A DNA stretch of 64,000 bases from an uncultured Methylopila sp. (GTDB lineage Bacteria; Pseudomonadota; Alphaproteobacteria; Rhizobiales; Methylopilaceae), in contig CABHPB010000027.1 in the NCBI GenBank assembly GCA_902168115.1, positions 1 through 64,000 on the forward strand, written 5' to 3'. The notes under the pieces are model-generated. The model worked only from the letters and a program-made list of their open reading frames with translations, was not told the DNA's origin and searched no databases. Positions within the stretch are counted from its first letter, which is position 1, and each line of letters starts with the position of its first letter. Positions 22,787 through 32,142 of this stretch are shown piece by piece. The translations under genes and the position numbers were made by a program.

Positions 22787-24832
22787 TCACTTCGGGGCGA
22801 GGGCCCTGGCGAGGCCGACGAGGCGAACGAAGGCGGCGCGGTAGCCCCAGCGGTCCTCGCCTTTGGCGCCGTTCGCGAGCGCCGCGATCTCGTCGAAGCT
22901 CATGGTCGAGACGTATTTGCCGCCCTTGAGCTTCTGTCCGAAGGCGGCGACCGCGGCGGCGAAACGGGCGTCGTCCGGCGCGGCGGCGAGGGACGCCTCC
23001 TCCTGCGCCTTGCCGATCGGCTGCGCGATCTCGCGGCTGACGTCCTCGCTCGGCAGCTTGTAGCGCATCTTGAGGAAGGCGTACTCGTCGGCCTTGCCGG
23101 CGGTCGAGGCCGCAGGCGCCTGCGGCGCGCCGTAGCGCAGGTCCTCGGTCAGCCGCGCGGGGCTCCCCGCAGGCACGATCTCGTAGAGCGCGGTCACCGT
23201 CGCGCCCGAGCCGACCTCGCCGGCGTCGACCTTGTCGTTCCTGAAGTCCTCGCGGGCGAGCATGCGGGTCTCGTACCCGATCAGCCGGTACTCGGAGACC
23301 GCGGCCGGATTGAACTCGACCTGGATCTTCACGTCCTTGGCGATCGGGAACAGGGTCGAGGTCGCCTCCTCGGAGAGAACCTTCTGGGCCTCCTCGAGCT
23401 GGTCGATATAGGCGGCCGTCCCGTTGCCGTTCTGCGCGAGGCGCTGCATCAGCGCGTCGTTGTAGTTGCCCTGACCGAAGCCGAGCACCGAGAGGAAGAC
23501 GCCCGACTGGCGCTCCTTCTCGATCAGGCGCTGCAGGCCGTCGTCGTCGGAGGTCCCGACGTTGAAGTCGCCGTCAGTCGCGATCATCACGCGGTTGACG
23601 CCCTTCGGATCGAAGTTCTTCCGGGCGAGCCGGTAGGCCTCCTCGATGCCGGCCGCGCCGGCCGTGGAGCCGCCCGCGCCGAGCCTGTCGATCGCCGCCG
23701 AGATGGCCTCCCGGTCGGAAGCCTTGGTCGGCTGCAGGGCGACGCCGCTCTCGCCGGCGTAGGTGACCAGCGAGACGCTGTCATCGGGACTGAGCCTGTC
23801 GAGCAGCAGCTTCAGGCTCGACTTCACGAGCGGCAGCTTGTCCTGGGCCGACATCGAGCCCGAGACGTCGACGAGGAAGACGAGGTTCGCCTTCGGCCGC
23901 GCGGCCGGCGCCGCCTCGAAGCCGCGGATGCCGATCCGCAGCAGCTTGGTGTCCCGGTTCCACGGCGTCGGCATGACGGTCGCGGTCGGGCGGAACGGCG
24001 TCTCGGCGCTTTCGGGCTTGGCGTAGTCGTACGGAAAATAGTTGATCAGCTCCTCGATCCGCACCGCGTCCGGGCTCGGCAGGCGACCCTGCATCAGCGA
24101 GCGACGCGTCCAGGAGTAGGAGGCGGTGTCGGCGTCGATCGAGAAGGTCGAGACCGGATCGGTCGCCGCGAGCTTCACCCCGTTCTGGTCCTTCGCGACG
24201 AAGCGGTCGCGATCGGTTTCGCGCAGCTGGATGTCCGCCGGCGGCGGGGGCGGCAGGAAGCTTGGCGCCGCTACGCCGCCGACCCGGCCGCGCGCGACCG
24301 GCGACGCCTCGCGAGTAAGCGGCTGCGCGGCGAGCGACTCGGCCGGAGACGGCGCGGCGGGCGGCGCCAGCTTCTGTTCCGCGACGCCGGCGTCCGCCTT
24401 CGCCTTGTCCTCGAGTTTCGGCTTGGGCGCGACCGCGTCTTGCTCGACGCGCTTTTCTGCGTCGAGCTGCGCGACGGTGCGGTTCCCGACCGGCGCGTCG
24501 ACGCGGCCGCCCATGCCAACGCCCGGCGCGCCGTACTGGGAATAGAGCGCCGCCGTCAGCGGCACGGCGATGAGACAGGCGGCGGCGCCGCCGATGGCGA
24601 TACGGTTCTGCATGATGGCCCTCCACGGTCCGAGCCCCCCGATGGGGCCTGTGGAGGTGAGACGGCCGGTCTCGGCCGATCCTTTGAGGCGGCGTCCGGC
24701 CTCGGCCGATTTTTTCTCCGACTGCGCCTGGTCGAAGGCGTCCATGGCGGCCGACAGCGCGCGCGCCTTCGCGTCGTCCGACGGCGCCGGGACGGGCGTT
24801 CGCCTCAGTCTTTCGAGATCGGCTTCCGTCAT
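22787..24832 (-). CDS. VWA-domain membrane protein (YfbK-like) paired with an ECF sigma factor
   Basis: 681 residues. The N-terminal 75 residues are cytoplasmic and polar, then one membrane helix (IAIGGAAACLIAVPLTAALY). An Ala/Lys-rich linker and a von Willebrand-associated N-terminal region (DADTASYSWTRRSLMQG, INYFPYDY) precede the VWA domain with an intact MIDAS, FLVDVSGSM. A C-terminal DUF3520-type region follows (RYGAPQAPA, then FAAAVAAFGQKLKGGKY). This is the YfbK/BatA-like layout. It overlaps the ECF sigma factor gene by 4 nt (ATGA), and its N-terminal cytoplasmic region resembles an anti-sigma arrangement, so it may regulate that sigma factor. That role is inferred. Confidence 0.88.
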   Translation of the reverse strand: MTEADLERLRRTPVPAPSDDAKARALSAAMDAFDQAQSEKKSAEAGRRLKGSAETGRLTSTGPIGGLGPWRAIMQNRIAIGGAAACLIAVPLTAALYSQYGAPGVGMGGRVDAPVGNRTVAQLDAEKRVEQDAVAPKPKLEDKAKADAGVAEQKLAPPAAPSPAESLAAQPLTREASPVARGRVGGVAAPSFLPPPPPADIQLRETDRDRFVAKDQNGVKLAATDPVSTFSIDADTASYSWTRRSLMQGRLPSPDAVRIEELINYFPYDYAKPESAETPFRPTATVMPTPWNRDTKLLRIGIRGFEAAPAARPKANLVFLVDVSGSMSAQDKLPLVKSSLKLLLDRLSPDDSVSLVTYAGESGVALQPTKASDREAISAAIDRLGAGGSTAGAAGIEEAYRLARKNFDPKGVNRVMIATDGDFNVGTSDDDGLQRLIEKERQSGVFLSVLGFGQGNYNDALMQRLAQNGNGTAAYIDQLEEAQKVLSEEATSTLFPIAKDVKIQVEFNPAAVSEYRLIGYETRMLAREDFRNDKVDAGEVGSGATVTALYEIVPAGSPARLTEDLRYGAPQAPAASTAGKADEYAFLKMRYKLPSEDVSREIAQPIGKAQEEASLAAAPDDARFAAAVAAFGQKLKGGKYVSTMSFDEIAALANGAKGEDRWGYRAAFVRLVGLARALAPK

Positions 24833-25368
24833 GCGCTCGCCCTCGACAGGTGTGACTTGAGGCGCCGGCGCGCCGCGAACAGGCGCCAGGAGACGGTGGC
24901 CTCGGCGCAGCCCAGCGCGCGCGCCGCCTCGCCGTGGCTGAGGCCCTCGACATGCACCAGCATGACGGCCTCGCGCTGGCCGTCGGGAAGCTCGCGGACC
25001 GCGTCCCAGAGCCCGGCCTCGGCGTCCTCGTCCCCGGCGGCGCAGGCCGGCTCGACCAGCGCCGCCGCCGCGACGGCCTCGAGCGTCCGCGCCCGGCGCC
25101 TGCGCGCGCGGATCGCGTCCCTCGCGCAGTTCGCCGCGACGCCGAAGGCCCAGCTCCGGAACGCAGACCGTCCCTCGAAGCCGGAGATCGCGCGTGCGAC
25201 GCGGATCAGCGTCTCCTGCGCGACGTCCTCGGCCTCGGCTGCGTCGCCGCAGAGCCGCCAGGCGAAACGGTGGATCGCCGCATAGTGCCGCGACGCGAGC
25301 GCCTCGAACGCCCGCCGGTCGCCGGCTTTCGCCAGCGCGACCAGCGCCTCGTCGCTCTCTCCGCTCAT
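24829..25368 (-). CDS. ECF RNA polymerase sigma factor
   Basis: 179 residues. Region 2 contains RHYAAIHRFAWRLCGDAAEAEDVAQETLIR (written here only as landmarks AEDVAQETLIRVARA), and region 4 contains LPDGQREAVMLVHVEGLSHG and EAARALGCAEATVSWRLFAA, the sigma-4 helix-turn-helix. There is no C-terminal extension. It is translationally coupled to the VWA membrane protein. Target promoters are unknown; the first to check is its own upstream region. Confidence 0.93.
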   Translation of the reverse strand: MSGESDEALVALAKAGDRRAFEALASRHYAAIHRFAWRLCGDAAEAEDVAQETLIRVARAISGFEGRSAFRSWAFGVAANCARDAIRARRRRARTLEAVAAAALVEPACAAGDEDAEAGLWDAVRELPDGQREAVMLVHVEGLSHGEAARALGCAEATVSWRLFAARRRLKSHLSRASA

Positions 25369-25475
25369 GCGGTCATGGATCCGCTCTCCGCTTACCTTGA
25401 CGGAAGTCGGCCGACGATCCTTTGAGGTTCAAAAGAAGAATTTTTCGGGACGGCGCCGGCACGGCCGACGCGCGC

Positions 25476-25503
25476 GGGCCGGCGGAATGCGTTCCGCCGG
25501 CCC
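25476..25503 (-). terminator. Hairpin after the VOC gene
   Basis: Perfect 12-bp stem (GGGCCGGCGGAA with TTCCGCCGGCCC) and loop TGCG, 28 bp past the VOC stop on the minus strand. No T-tract follows, so it is probably Rho-aided or stabilises the 3' end. Confidence 0.5.
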
Positions 25504-25531
25504 GAGTTGCAGCGTGCTTGGGACGGCGGAC

Positions 25532-25966
25532 TTACGCCGCCGCGCGGGCCTGCCCTTCGGCCTCCGTGACGATCGACCAGGCGACGCCGAACTTGTCGGT
25601 CACCATGCCGAAGGCCGGCGAGAAGAAGGTCGGGCCGAGCGGCATCATCACCTGCCCGCCGTCGGAGAGCGCAGCGAAGCGCGCGGCCGCCTCCTCGGCG
25701 TCCTTGACGGACAGCGCGAGCGCGAAGCCGCTCCGCTCGCCCGCGGCGCTGCAGCCGTCGGAGGCGAGGATGTCGGTGTCGCCCACCTTGAAGGAACAGT
25801 GCATGACCTTGTCCGCCCAGCCGGCCGGGATCATGCCCTCCGGATGCGGCTCCGGGCTGTCGCTGAAGCGCATGAGCATGCCGCGCTCGGCGCCGAGCGC
25901 GGTTTCGTAGAAGGCGAGCGCTTCTTCGGTGCGGCCGGAGAAGTAGAGGTAGGGCTGGACGTGCAT
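25532..25966 (-). CDS. VOC-superfamily (PhnB/glyoxalase-like) protein
   Basis: 144 residues forming the two beta-alpha-beta-beta-beta halves of a vicinal oxygen chelate protein. Landmarks are VQPYLYFSGRTEEALAFYET, DKVMHCSFKVGDTDILASDG and the C-terminal GPTFFSPAFGMVTDKFGVAW, typical of the PhnB/3-demethylubiquinone-methyltransferase-like branch. That branch usually lacks proven enzymatic activity. It stands alone, between the sigma factor and the ABC exporter. Confidence 0.88.
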   Translation of the reverse strand: MHVQPYLYFSGRTEEALAFYETALGAERGMLMRFSDSPEPHPEGMIPAGWADKVMHCSFKVGDTDILASDGCSAAGERSGFALALSVKDAEEAAARFAALSDGGQVMMPLGPTFFSPAFGMVTDKFGVAWSIVTEAEGQARAAA

Positions 25967-26155
25967 GGTCGCGTCTCCTCTCTAAGGGTGTTTCCTGCCT
26001 AAGGACGATCGCCGACCGGCGGTTCCGACATCTGTGGCCGGAAAATTTCGTCGGCCGGCCGTTTAAGTTGATATCAACTCACTCCGACGAGGTCAAAGCG
26101 GACGCACCCCTCCGGCCTTTTCCTCGCCGCTTAGCGGCGCCACATCAGTCAGCGC

Positions 26156-28006
26156 ATGTTCCGCCTGTTCGAATCCCTCATCGACCCGACCGCCACGCCC
26201 GAACGGCCGGAGCCGCCGGCGCGACTGCTCGGCTTCTACTGGCACTTCCTGCGGCAGGCGAAGGGCCTGTTCCTCGGGCTGCTCGGGGTCGGCCTCGTGC
26301 TCGCGCTCGGCGACGCCTCGGTGCCGTTCTTCGTCGGCCGCATCGTCACGCTCGTGACCTCGACCCCGCCGGACCGGCTTCTGGCGGAAGGCTGGCCGCT
26401 GATCGCGGCGCTCGTCGGCGTGCTGCTCGTGATCCGGCCGGCGACGCTGTTCATGCGTGGCCTCATCGCCAACCAGGCGATCGGACCGGGCTTCTCGAAC
26501 CTCGTCCGCTGGCAGTCGCACTATCACATCATCCGGCAGTCCTGGGGCTTCTTCCAGAACGACTTCGCCGGCCGCATCGCCAACAAGGTGATGCAGACGG
26601 GCCCGGCGCTGCGCGAAAGCCTCGTCCAAACCGCCGAGGCGATCTGGTACATCGCGGTCTACGGCGCGACGGCGCTGATCCTGCTCGCCTCGGCCGATCC
26701 GCTCCTGGCGATTCCCCTCGCCGTCTGGTTCGTCGGCTATGCGAGCCTGCTGCGCTGGTTCGTGCCGCGCATGCGCGACCGCTCGCGGGCGGCCTCCGAA
26801 GCGCGCAGCCAGGTCACCGGCCGCATCGTCGACAGCTACACCAATATCCTGACGGTAAAACTGTTCGCCCGGGCGCGCGACGAGGACTCCTACGCACGGG
26901 ACTCGATGGACCGCCTGACCGGGCTGTTCCAGAAGCAGATGCGGCTGGTGACGATGTTCGCCGTGTCGCTGCAGCTGCTGAACGCCCTGCTGGTCGCGAC
27001 GGTCACGCTTTCCGCGGTCTGGCTCGCCGCCCGCGGATCGATCGGCGTCGGGGCCGTCGCGATGGCCGTTCCGCTGTCCTGGCAGATCGTCTCCATGTCG
27101 GGCTGGGTCGCCTTCCAGGTGTCGGCGATCTTCGAGAACGTCGGCGTCGTGCAGGAAGGGCTCGGCACGATCGCCCGCCCGCTCCAGCTCGCCGACCGCT
27201 CGGAAGCCGAACCGCTGTCGGTCACGCGCGGCGCCATCGCCTTCGAGCGCGTCGACTTCGGCTATGGCGGGCCGCGCAAGATCATCGACGACTTCTCGCT
27301 CGACATCCGTCCCGGCGAGAAGATCGGCCTCGTCGGACGTTCCGGCGCGGGCAAGTCGACGCTGGTCAACCTGCTGCTGAGGTTCTTCGACCCGGCCTCG
27401 GGCAGCATCCTGATCGACGGCCAGGACGTCGCCGGCGCGACGCAGGAGTCCCTGCGCGCCGCGATCTCCGTGGTGACGCAGGACACCTCGCTGCTGCACC
27501 GCTCGATCAGTGAGAACATCGCCTATGGCCGCCCCGGCGCGAGCGCCGCGGACATCGAGGCGGCGGCGCGCCGCGCGGAGGCGCACGACTTCGTCCTCGG
27601 CCTCGCCGACCTCAACGGCCGCACCGGCTACGACGCCCATGTCGGCGAGCGGGGCGTGAAGCTGTCCGGCGGCCAGCGCCAGCGCGTCGCGATCGCCCGC
27701 GTGATCCTCAAGGACGCGCCCATCCTCGTGCTCGACGAGGCGACCTCGGCGCTCGATTCCGAGGTCGAGGCCGCGATCCAGGCTAGCCTCGACGGGCTGA
27801 TGGCGGGCAAGACCGTGATCGCGGTCGCGCACCGGCTGTCGACCATCGCCCGCATGGACAGGCTCGTGGTGATGGACCGCGGCCGCATCGTCGAGCAGGG
27901 CTCGCATGCCGAACTGATCGGCCGCGACGGCCTCTACGCCTCGCTCTGGCGGCGCCAGTCCGGCGGCTTCCTCGACGACGGCGACGCGCGCGAGGCTGCC
28001 GAGTGA
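26156..28006 (+). CDS. ABC exporter, fused membrane and ATPase domains
   Basis: 616 residues. Six membrane helices span about 20-320; the nucleotide-binding domain has Walker A GRSGAGKSTLVNLLLRFFDP, Q-loop VVTQDTSLLHRSISENIAYG, signature LSGGQRQRVAIARVI, Walker B PILVLDEATSALD and H-loop AHRLSTI. This is the MsbA/multidrug half-transporter layout, acting as a homodimer in the inner membrane. There is no substrate-specific domain and no obvious partner gene, so lipid or drug export are both possible. Confidence 0.9.
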   Translation: MFRLFESLIDPTATPERPEPPARLLGFYWHFLRQAKGLFLGLLGVGLVLALGDASVPFFVGRIVTLVTSTPPDRLLAEGWPLIAALVGVLLVIRPATLFMRGLIANQAIGPGFSNLVRWQSHYHIIRQSWGFFQNDFAGRIANKVMQTGPALRESLVQTAEAIWYIAVYGATALILLASADPLLAIPLAVWFVGYASLLRWFVPRMRDRSRAASEARSQVTGRIVDSYTNILTVKLFARARDEDSYARDSMDRLTGLFQKQMRLVTMFAVSLQLLNALLVATVTLSAVWLAARGSIGVGAVAMAVPLSWQIVSMSGWVAFQVSAIFENVGVVQEGLGTIARPLQLADRSEAEPLSVTRGAIAFERVDFGYGGPRKIIDDFSLDIRPGEKIGLVGRSGAGKSTLVNLLLRFFDPASGSILIDGQDVAGATQESLRAAISVVTQDTSLLHRSISENIAYGRPGASAADIEAAARRAEAHDFVLGLADLNGRTGYDAHVGERGVKLSGGQRQRVAIARVILKDAPILVLDEATSALDSEVEAAIQASLDGLMAGKTVIAVAHRLSTIARMDRLVVMDRGRIVEQGSHAELIGRDGLYASLWRRQSGGFLDDGDAREAAE

Positions 28007-28340
28007 GGCGGCAGAGTGAGGCTTCGGATCGTCGGGTGATTCGCCGCGCGGGTTCGCGCGACGGCCGGCTTCACGTGTTCGGCAAGCCGTCATTGCGGTG
28101 ACGCACAACTGAGTGACCGTCACCCGGTGCGGCGGCCTGCCGGCGCGGCCGCCCGAGCCCGCTTTTCGCTGACGCGACGGCGATTTCGCGGCGATGGACG
28201 GGCGTCCGCGAGGCGGCGATCCGGCGCAACTGTGGAATGCGCCACGCAGGCCGGCTTCCGGGCGCCTGAAATTAACGCTCGCCAAGATTCGGAACTTTGG
28301 TACGGTCCGCGCGTTTCACGCGTCAGCAGGGAGGATGCCC
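28007..28340. other. Intergenic stretch after the ABC exporter
   Basis: 334 bp with no supportable gene. It contains an inverted repeat at 28097-28124 (GGTGACG / CGTCACC, 14-nt interval) and presumably the promoter of the following small gene, near the AT-richer segment at 28268-28305. Confidence 0.5.
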
Positions 28341-28595
28341 ATGGGATCGTTCGCGGACCGGGAAGCCATCGATACGCTTGCGGCAACGTTGTTCAGCCGC
28401 GACCATCCAGATCGTTCCTGGGACCCGCTGACAGACCCATCCAGGCTCGGCGTCGCGACCGCGACGGAGAAGGCGGTTTACCGTGGCTTCGCCACGGCGC
28501 GCATCTCCGCCGAGGAGCGTGAAGTCACTGAGCGGGCCGCAGTCGCGGCCGCGGCACTCGCCGCGGATGCGAAGGGCTTCAAGCCCAGGGTCTGA
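28341..28595 (+). CDS. Small hypothetical protein
   Basis: 84 residues, soluble, Ala- and charge-rich, with no signal peptide or recognised motif. AGGGAGG sits 6 nt before the chosen ATG, a near-ideal Shine-Dalgarno; another in-frame ATG lies at 28335. The C-terminal half (ISAEEREVTERAAVAAAALA) is predicted helical. A strong terminator follows 33 bp after the stop, so it is a monocistronic unit. The site and terminator make it a convincing gene, but I do not recognise it. Confidence 0.65.
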   Translation: MGSFADREAIDTLAATLFSRDHPDRSWDPLTDPSRLGVATATEKAVYRGFATARISAEEREVTERAAVAAAALAADAKGFKPRV

Positions 28596-28627
28596 CCGCA
28601 GGTCCGAGAGTCCGATCGTCAAACCGA

Positions 28628-28654
28628 GGCGGCGCTTACGAGCGTCGCCTTTTT
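28628..28654 (+). terminator. Rho-independent terminator of the small hypothetical gene
   Basis: Stem GGCGGCGCT/AGCGTCGCC (9 bp including one G-T pair), loop TACG, followed by five T. Confidence 0.85.
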
Positions 28655-28660
28655 CGTGTC

Positions 28661-28699
28661 TGCATCCTCGCCTGTGCGGCACGCACAGGGGAGGATGCA
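28661..28699 (-). terminator. Very strong hairpin just after glyS
   Basis: A 17-bp stem broken by a single G/G mismatch (TGCATCCTC-G-CCTGTGCG paired with its complement) and a 3-nt GCA loop, ending 6 bp before the glyS stop on the minus strand. No T-tract follows on that strand. It probably ends or protects the glyQS transcript. Confidence 0.55.
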
Positions 28700-28704
28700 G
28701 GCGC

Positions 28705-30867
28705 TCAGCCCGCGATGCGGTCGAAGTCGGCGACGGCGCGGGTCGCGCGGCGCAGGCGCGCGAGCAGCTTCAGCCGGTTGGCGCGGAGCTCGGGCTCAGG
28801 CGCATTGACCATCACCTGATCGAAGAAGGCGTCGACCGGCGCGCGCAGCTTCGCCAGCGCCGAGGTCGCGGCGACGAAGTCCTCGCGTCCGAGCGCGGCT
28901 TCAGCTTCCGGCTCTGCGGCGTCGAGCGCGGCGGTGAGCGACGCCTCGGCCGGGTCGGTCGGAAGCGAAGCGTCAGTCGCGCCCTCGAAGGCGCCCGTCC
29001 CGTCCTTCTTCTCCTCGGCCTTGAGGATGTTCGCCGCGCGGCGATAGCCCGCGAGCAGGTTTTTGCCGTCCTCGGTCTCGAGCAGCTTTCCGAGCGCCTC
29101 GACGCGCCGGACGATCAGGACGAGGTCGTCGCTGGAGGCGCCGCCGCCCGCGAACACCGCGTCGGCCAGATCATGCCGCGCGCCCTGTTCGCGCAGCTGG
29201 ACTTTCAGGCGGTCGGCGAGGAAGGCGAGAAGATCCCCGCCGACGCCAAGCGTGTGGACGAGTTGCAGCCGCAGCCCGTTTTCCAGCACGATCCGCACGA
29301 CGCCGAGCGCCGCCCGCCGAAGCGCATAAGGGTCCTTCGAGCCCGTCGGCTTCTCGTCGATGGCCCAGAAGCCGACCAGCGTGTCGAGCTTGTCGGCGAG
29401 CGCGACGGCGATCGAGACCGGGGCGGTCGGGACCCGGTCGGAGGGCCCCTGCGGCTTGTAGTGGTCCTCAAGCGCCGCGGCGACGTCCGGATCGAGCCCC
29501 TCGCCTTCGGCGTAGTAGCGGCCCATCAGGCCCTGGAGCTCCGGAAACTCGCCGACCATCTCGGTGACGAGGTCGGCCTTGGCGAGCCTCGCCGCCTGCT
29601 CCGCCTTGTCCGGATCGGCGCCGACCAGCGGCGCGAGTTCGCGGGCGAGCCGGGAAATGCGCTCGACGCGCTCGTACTGCGTGCCGAGCTTTTCGTGGAA
29701 CGTGATGCTCTTCAGCTTTTCCAGCCGGTCCGCGAGCTTCGTCTTCCGGTCGGTCTCCCAGAAGAAGCGGGCGTCGGCCAGGCGGGCGCGCACCACGCGC
29801 TCGTTGCCGGCGACGATCGCGGCGCCGCCGTCGGCGGCTTCGAGGTTCGCGACGAGGATGAAGCGATTGGCGAGGCGCCCCGCCTTCGGGGTCGCGGCCG
29901 GGCCCGCGGCCTGATCGGGCGCCGCGGCGCGCTGCTTGGTCAGGGAGCCGAAACCGACGCCCACGCGCCCGCCGCCTGCGGCCGGCTTGCCGGCGTCCTC
30001 CGGGCGGCGAAGGACAAAGCACTTCTGGTTGGCGCGGATGGTCGCGCGGATCACCTCATCGGGGACCTCCAGAAACTCCTCGTCGAAGGCGCCCATCAGC
30101 ACGACCGGCCATTCGACGAGGCCCGACACCTCCTCGACCAGCGCCTCGTCCTCGACGAGCTCGAGGTTCTGGGCCTCGGCCAGCGTGCGGGCGTCAGCGC
30201 GGATGACGTCGCGCCGACGCTCGGGATCGAGCACGACCTTCGCCTTCAGAAGGCCCGCCTCGTAGTCGTCGAAGCGCCGCACGCGGAACGCCTCGGGCGC
30301 ATGGACGCGGTGGCCGCGCGTCTCGTCGCCGGAGGCGATCCCGTCGATGTCGAAGCGGACGATCTCGGGGTCTTCCTGCGGCGTTCCGAAGGTCGCGACG
30401 ATCGAATGCAGCGGGCGCACCCAGCGCAGCGTCCCGGAACCCCAGCGCATCGACTTCGGCCAGGGAAAGCCGCGCACGACCTCCGGCACGATCTCGGCGA
30501 TCACCTCGGGCGCGGCGCGGCCGGGCTTGTCGATGCGCGCGACGTAAAAATCGCCTTTCGGGTCGGACTGGACGACCGCCTGGTCGATCGAGGAGAGGCC
30601 TGCGGCCTTCAAAAATCCTTCGAGCGCCTTTTCGGGCGCGCCGACGCGCGGGCCCTTGCGCTCCTCCGACCGGTCCGGCTGGCGCGCCGGCAGCCCGCCC
30701 ACGACGAGCGTGAGCCGGCGCGGCGTCACGAAGGCTTTGGCGCCCTCGTAAGCGAGGCCGCGCTCGACCAGCGCGTCGGTGACGAGCTTCTTCAGGTCGT
30801 CCGCCGCCCGCCCCTGCATGCGCGCGGGAATTTCCTCGGAGAACAGTTCGAGCAGGAGATCGGGCAT
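28705..30867 (-). CDS. glyS: Glycyl-tRNA synthetase beta subunit
   Basis: 720 residues. The N-terminal [21 protein letters not shown] and [17 protein letters not shown] are diagnostic of bacterial GlyS; the HD-like region [20 protein letters not shown] and the C-terminal anticodon-binding part ([20 protein letters not shown]) follow. With GlyQ it forms the alpha2-beta2 enzyme charging tRNA-Gly. The start overlaps the glyQ stop (ATGA). A Gly/Ala/Pro-rich insertion lies at about 290-325 ([16 protein letters not shown] and [17 protein letters not shown]), making it slightly longer than typical. Confidence 0.98.
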   Translation of the reverse strand: MPDLLLELFSEEIPARMQGRAADDLKKLVTDALVERGLAYEGAKAFVTPRRLTLVVGGLPARQPDRSEERKGPRVGAPEKALEGFLKAAGLSSIDQAVVQSDPKGDFYVARIDKPGRAAPEVIAEIVPEVVRGFPWPKSMRWGSGTLRWVRPLHSIVATFGTPQEDPEIVRFDIDGIASGDETRGHRVHAPEAFRVRRFDDYEAGLLKAKVVLDPERRRDVIRADARTLAEAQNLELVEDEALVEEVSGLVEWPVVLMGAFDEEFLEVPDEVIRATIRANQKCFVLRRPEDAGKPAAGGGRVGVGFGSLTKQRAAAPDQAAGPAATPKAGRLANRFILVANLEAADGGAAIVAGNERVVRARLADARFFWETDRKTKLADRLEKLKSITFHEKLGTQYERVERISRLARELAPLVGADPDKAEQAARLAKADLVTEMVGEFPELQGLMGRYYAEGEGLDPDVAAALEDHYKPQGPSDRVPTAPVSIAVALADKLDTLVGFWAIDEKPTGSKDPYALRRAALGVVRIVLENGLRLQLVHTLGVGGDLLAFLADRLKVQLREQGARHDLADAVFAGGGASSDDLVLIVRRVEALGKLLETEDGKNLLAGYRRAANILKAEEKKDGTGAFEGATDASLPTDPAEASLTAALDAAEPEAEAALGREDFVAATSALAKLRAPVDAFFDQVMVNAPEPELRANRLKLLARLRRATRAVADFDRIAG

Positions 30868-31784
30868 CAGGCAGCGGCTCCGCCGGCTTCGGTCTTCAGC
30901 CAGGCCTGGCCGCAGGCCTTGGCGAGCTCGCGGACGCGCAGGATGTAGCTCTGGCGCTCGGTGACCGAGATCACGCCGCGGGCGTCAAGCAGGTTGAAGG
31001 CGTGGCTCGCCTTGATCGCCTGGTCGTAAGCCGGCATCGCCATCTGGCGGCCGTCGGCGTCGCCCGCCTCGATCAGCGCGCGGCACTCCTTCTCGGCGTC
31101 CTGGAAGTGGCGCTTCAGCAGCTCGACGTCGGCGTTCTCGAAGTTGAAGCGGGAATATTCCTGCTCGGCCTGCCGGAAGACGTCGCCGTAGGTGACCTTC
31201 TCGTCGCCCTCGCCGCCGTTAAAGTTGAGGTCGAAGCCGCGGTCGACGCCCTGGATGTACATGGCGAGGCGCTCGAGGCCGTAGGTCAGCTCGCCCGAGA
31301 CCGGCGCGCAGTCGACGCCCGCGACCTGCTGGAAATAAGTGAACTGGCTGACCTCCATGCCGTCGCACCAGCACTCCCAGCCGAGCCCCCAGGCGCCGAG
31401 CGTCGGGCTCTCCCAGTCGTCCTCGACGAAGCGGACGTCATGCACCGAGGCGTCGAGCTCGATCGCCTCGAGGCTCTTCAGATAGAGTTCCTGCAGGTTT
31501 TCAGGCGAAGGCTTCAGGATGACCTGGAACTGGTAGTAGTGCTGGAACCGGTTCGGGTTCTCGCCGTAGCGCCCGTCCTTCGGCCGCCGGGAGGGCTGCA
31601 CATAGGCGGCCTTCCAGGGCTTGGGACCGAGCGAGCGCAGCGTGGTCGCCGGATGGAACGTGCCGGCGCCGACCTCCATGTCGTAGGGCTGCAGGATCAC
31701 GCAGCCTTCCGCCGCCCAAAAGCGCTGAAGCGCGAGAATGAGCCCCTGGAACGAGCGTTTCGGGCTCAAAGGATCGTCGGTCAT
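30867..31784 (-). CDS. glyQ: Glycyl-tRNA synthetase alpha subunit
   Basis: 305 residues, typical length. [40 protein letters not shown] and [20 protein letters not shown] are invariant GlyQ blocks containing class II synthetase motifs. It binds glycine and ATP and makes glycyl-adenylate. It is followed directly by glyS with a 4-nt overlap. Confidence 0.98.
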   Translation of the reverse strand: MTDDPLSPKRSFQGLILALQRFWAAEGCVILQPYDMEVGAGTFHPATTLRSLGPKPWKAAYVQPSRRPKDGRYGENPNRFQHYYQFQVILKPSPENLQELYLKSLEAIELDASVHDVRFVEDDWESPTLGAWGLGWECWCDGMEVSQFTYFQQVAGVDCAPVSGELTYGLERLAMYIQGVDRGFDLNFNGGEGDEKVTYGDVFRQAEQEYSRFNFENADVELLKRHFQDAEKECRALIEAGDADGRQMAMPAYDQAIKASHAFNLLDARGVISVTERQSYILRVRELAKACGQAWLKTEAGGAAA

Positions 31785-31863
31785 CGAAGGTTTTTTACGC
31801 CGCGTGGAAAAGCGCGCGGACGCTAGTTGCGCCGCCGGAGGGGGTCAAGGCGCGGAAACGGTC

Positions 31864-32097
31864 TCAGCCCGGCCGCCATTCGCCTGTCGCGGGATCCTTC
31901 TTCAGCGTCGGGCGGCTCGCCCTGTTCTGCTCGGCCTCGACGCGCTCGGCCTCGTCGAGCCGCGAGTTCACCCGCGCCCATTCGCGCTTGAGCGCCTTGA
32001 ATCCGAAGGCGGCGCCTGCGGCTGCGGCCGCGATCACGATGAGCGGTGCGGGCATCTTGCTGTCCGAGAGCGCCTTGAGAACATCCTTTGCGGCCAT
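31864..32097 (-). CDS. Small membrane-anchored hypothetical protein
   Basis: 77 residues with one hydrophobic segment (APLIVIAAAAAGAAFGFKAL) and a charged C-terminal tail with Glu/Arg-rich helix (REWARVNSRLDEAERVEAEQ). GGAGCC precedes the ATG. It lies between the S49 peptidase and glyQ on the same strand, a common place for such a gene in Rhizobiales. Function unknown. Confidence 0.7.
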   Translation of the reverse strand: MAAKDVLKALSDSKMPAPLIVIAAAAAGAAFGFKALKREWARVNSRLDEAERVEAEQNRASRPTLKKDPATGEWRPG

Positions 32098-32142
32098 CGA
32101 TGAACAGTCCGGCTCCAGTGCGGCGGCGTCAAGGCGAACAAA

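Noticed and set aside
28483-30948. An 821-codon plus-strand open frame opposite glyS
   Set aside because: Antisense shadow of an essential gene, without domains.
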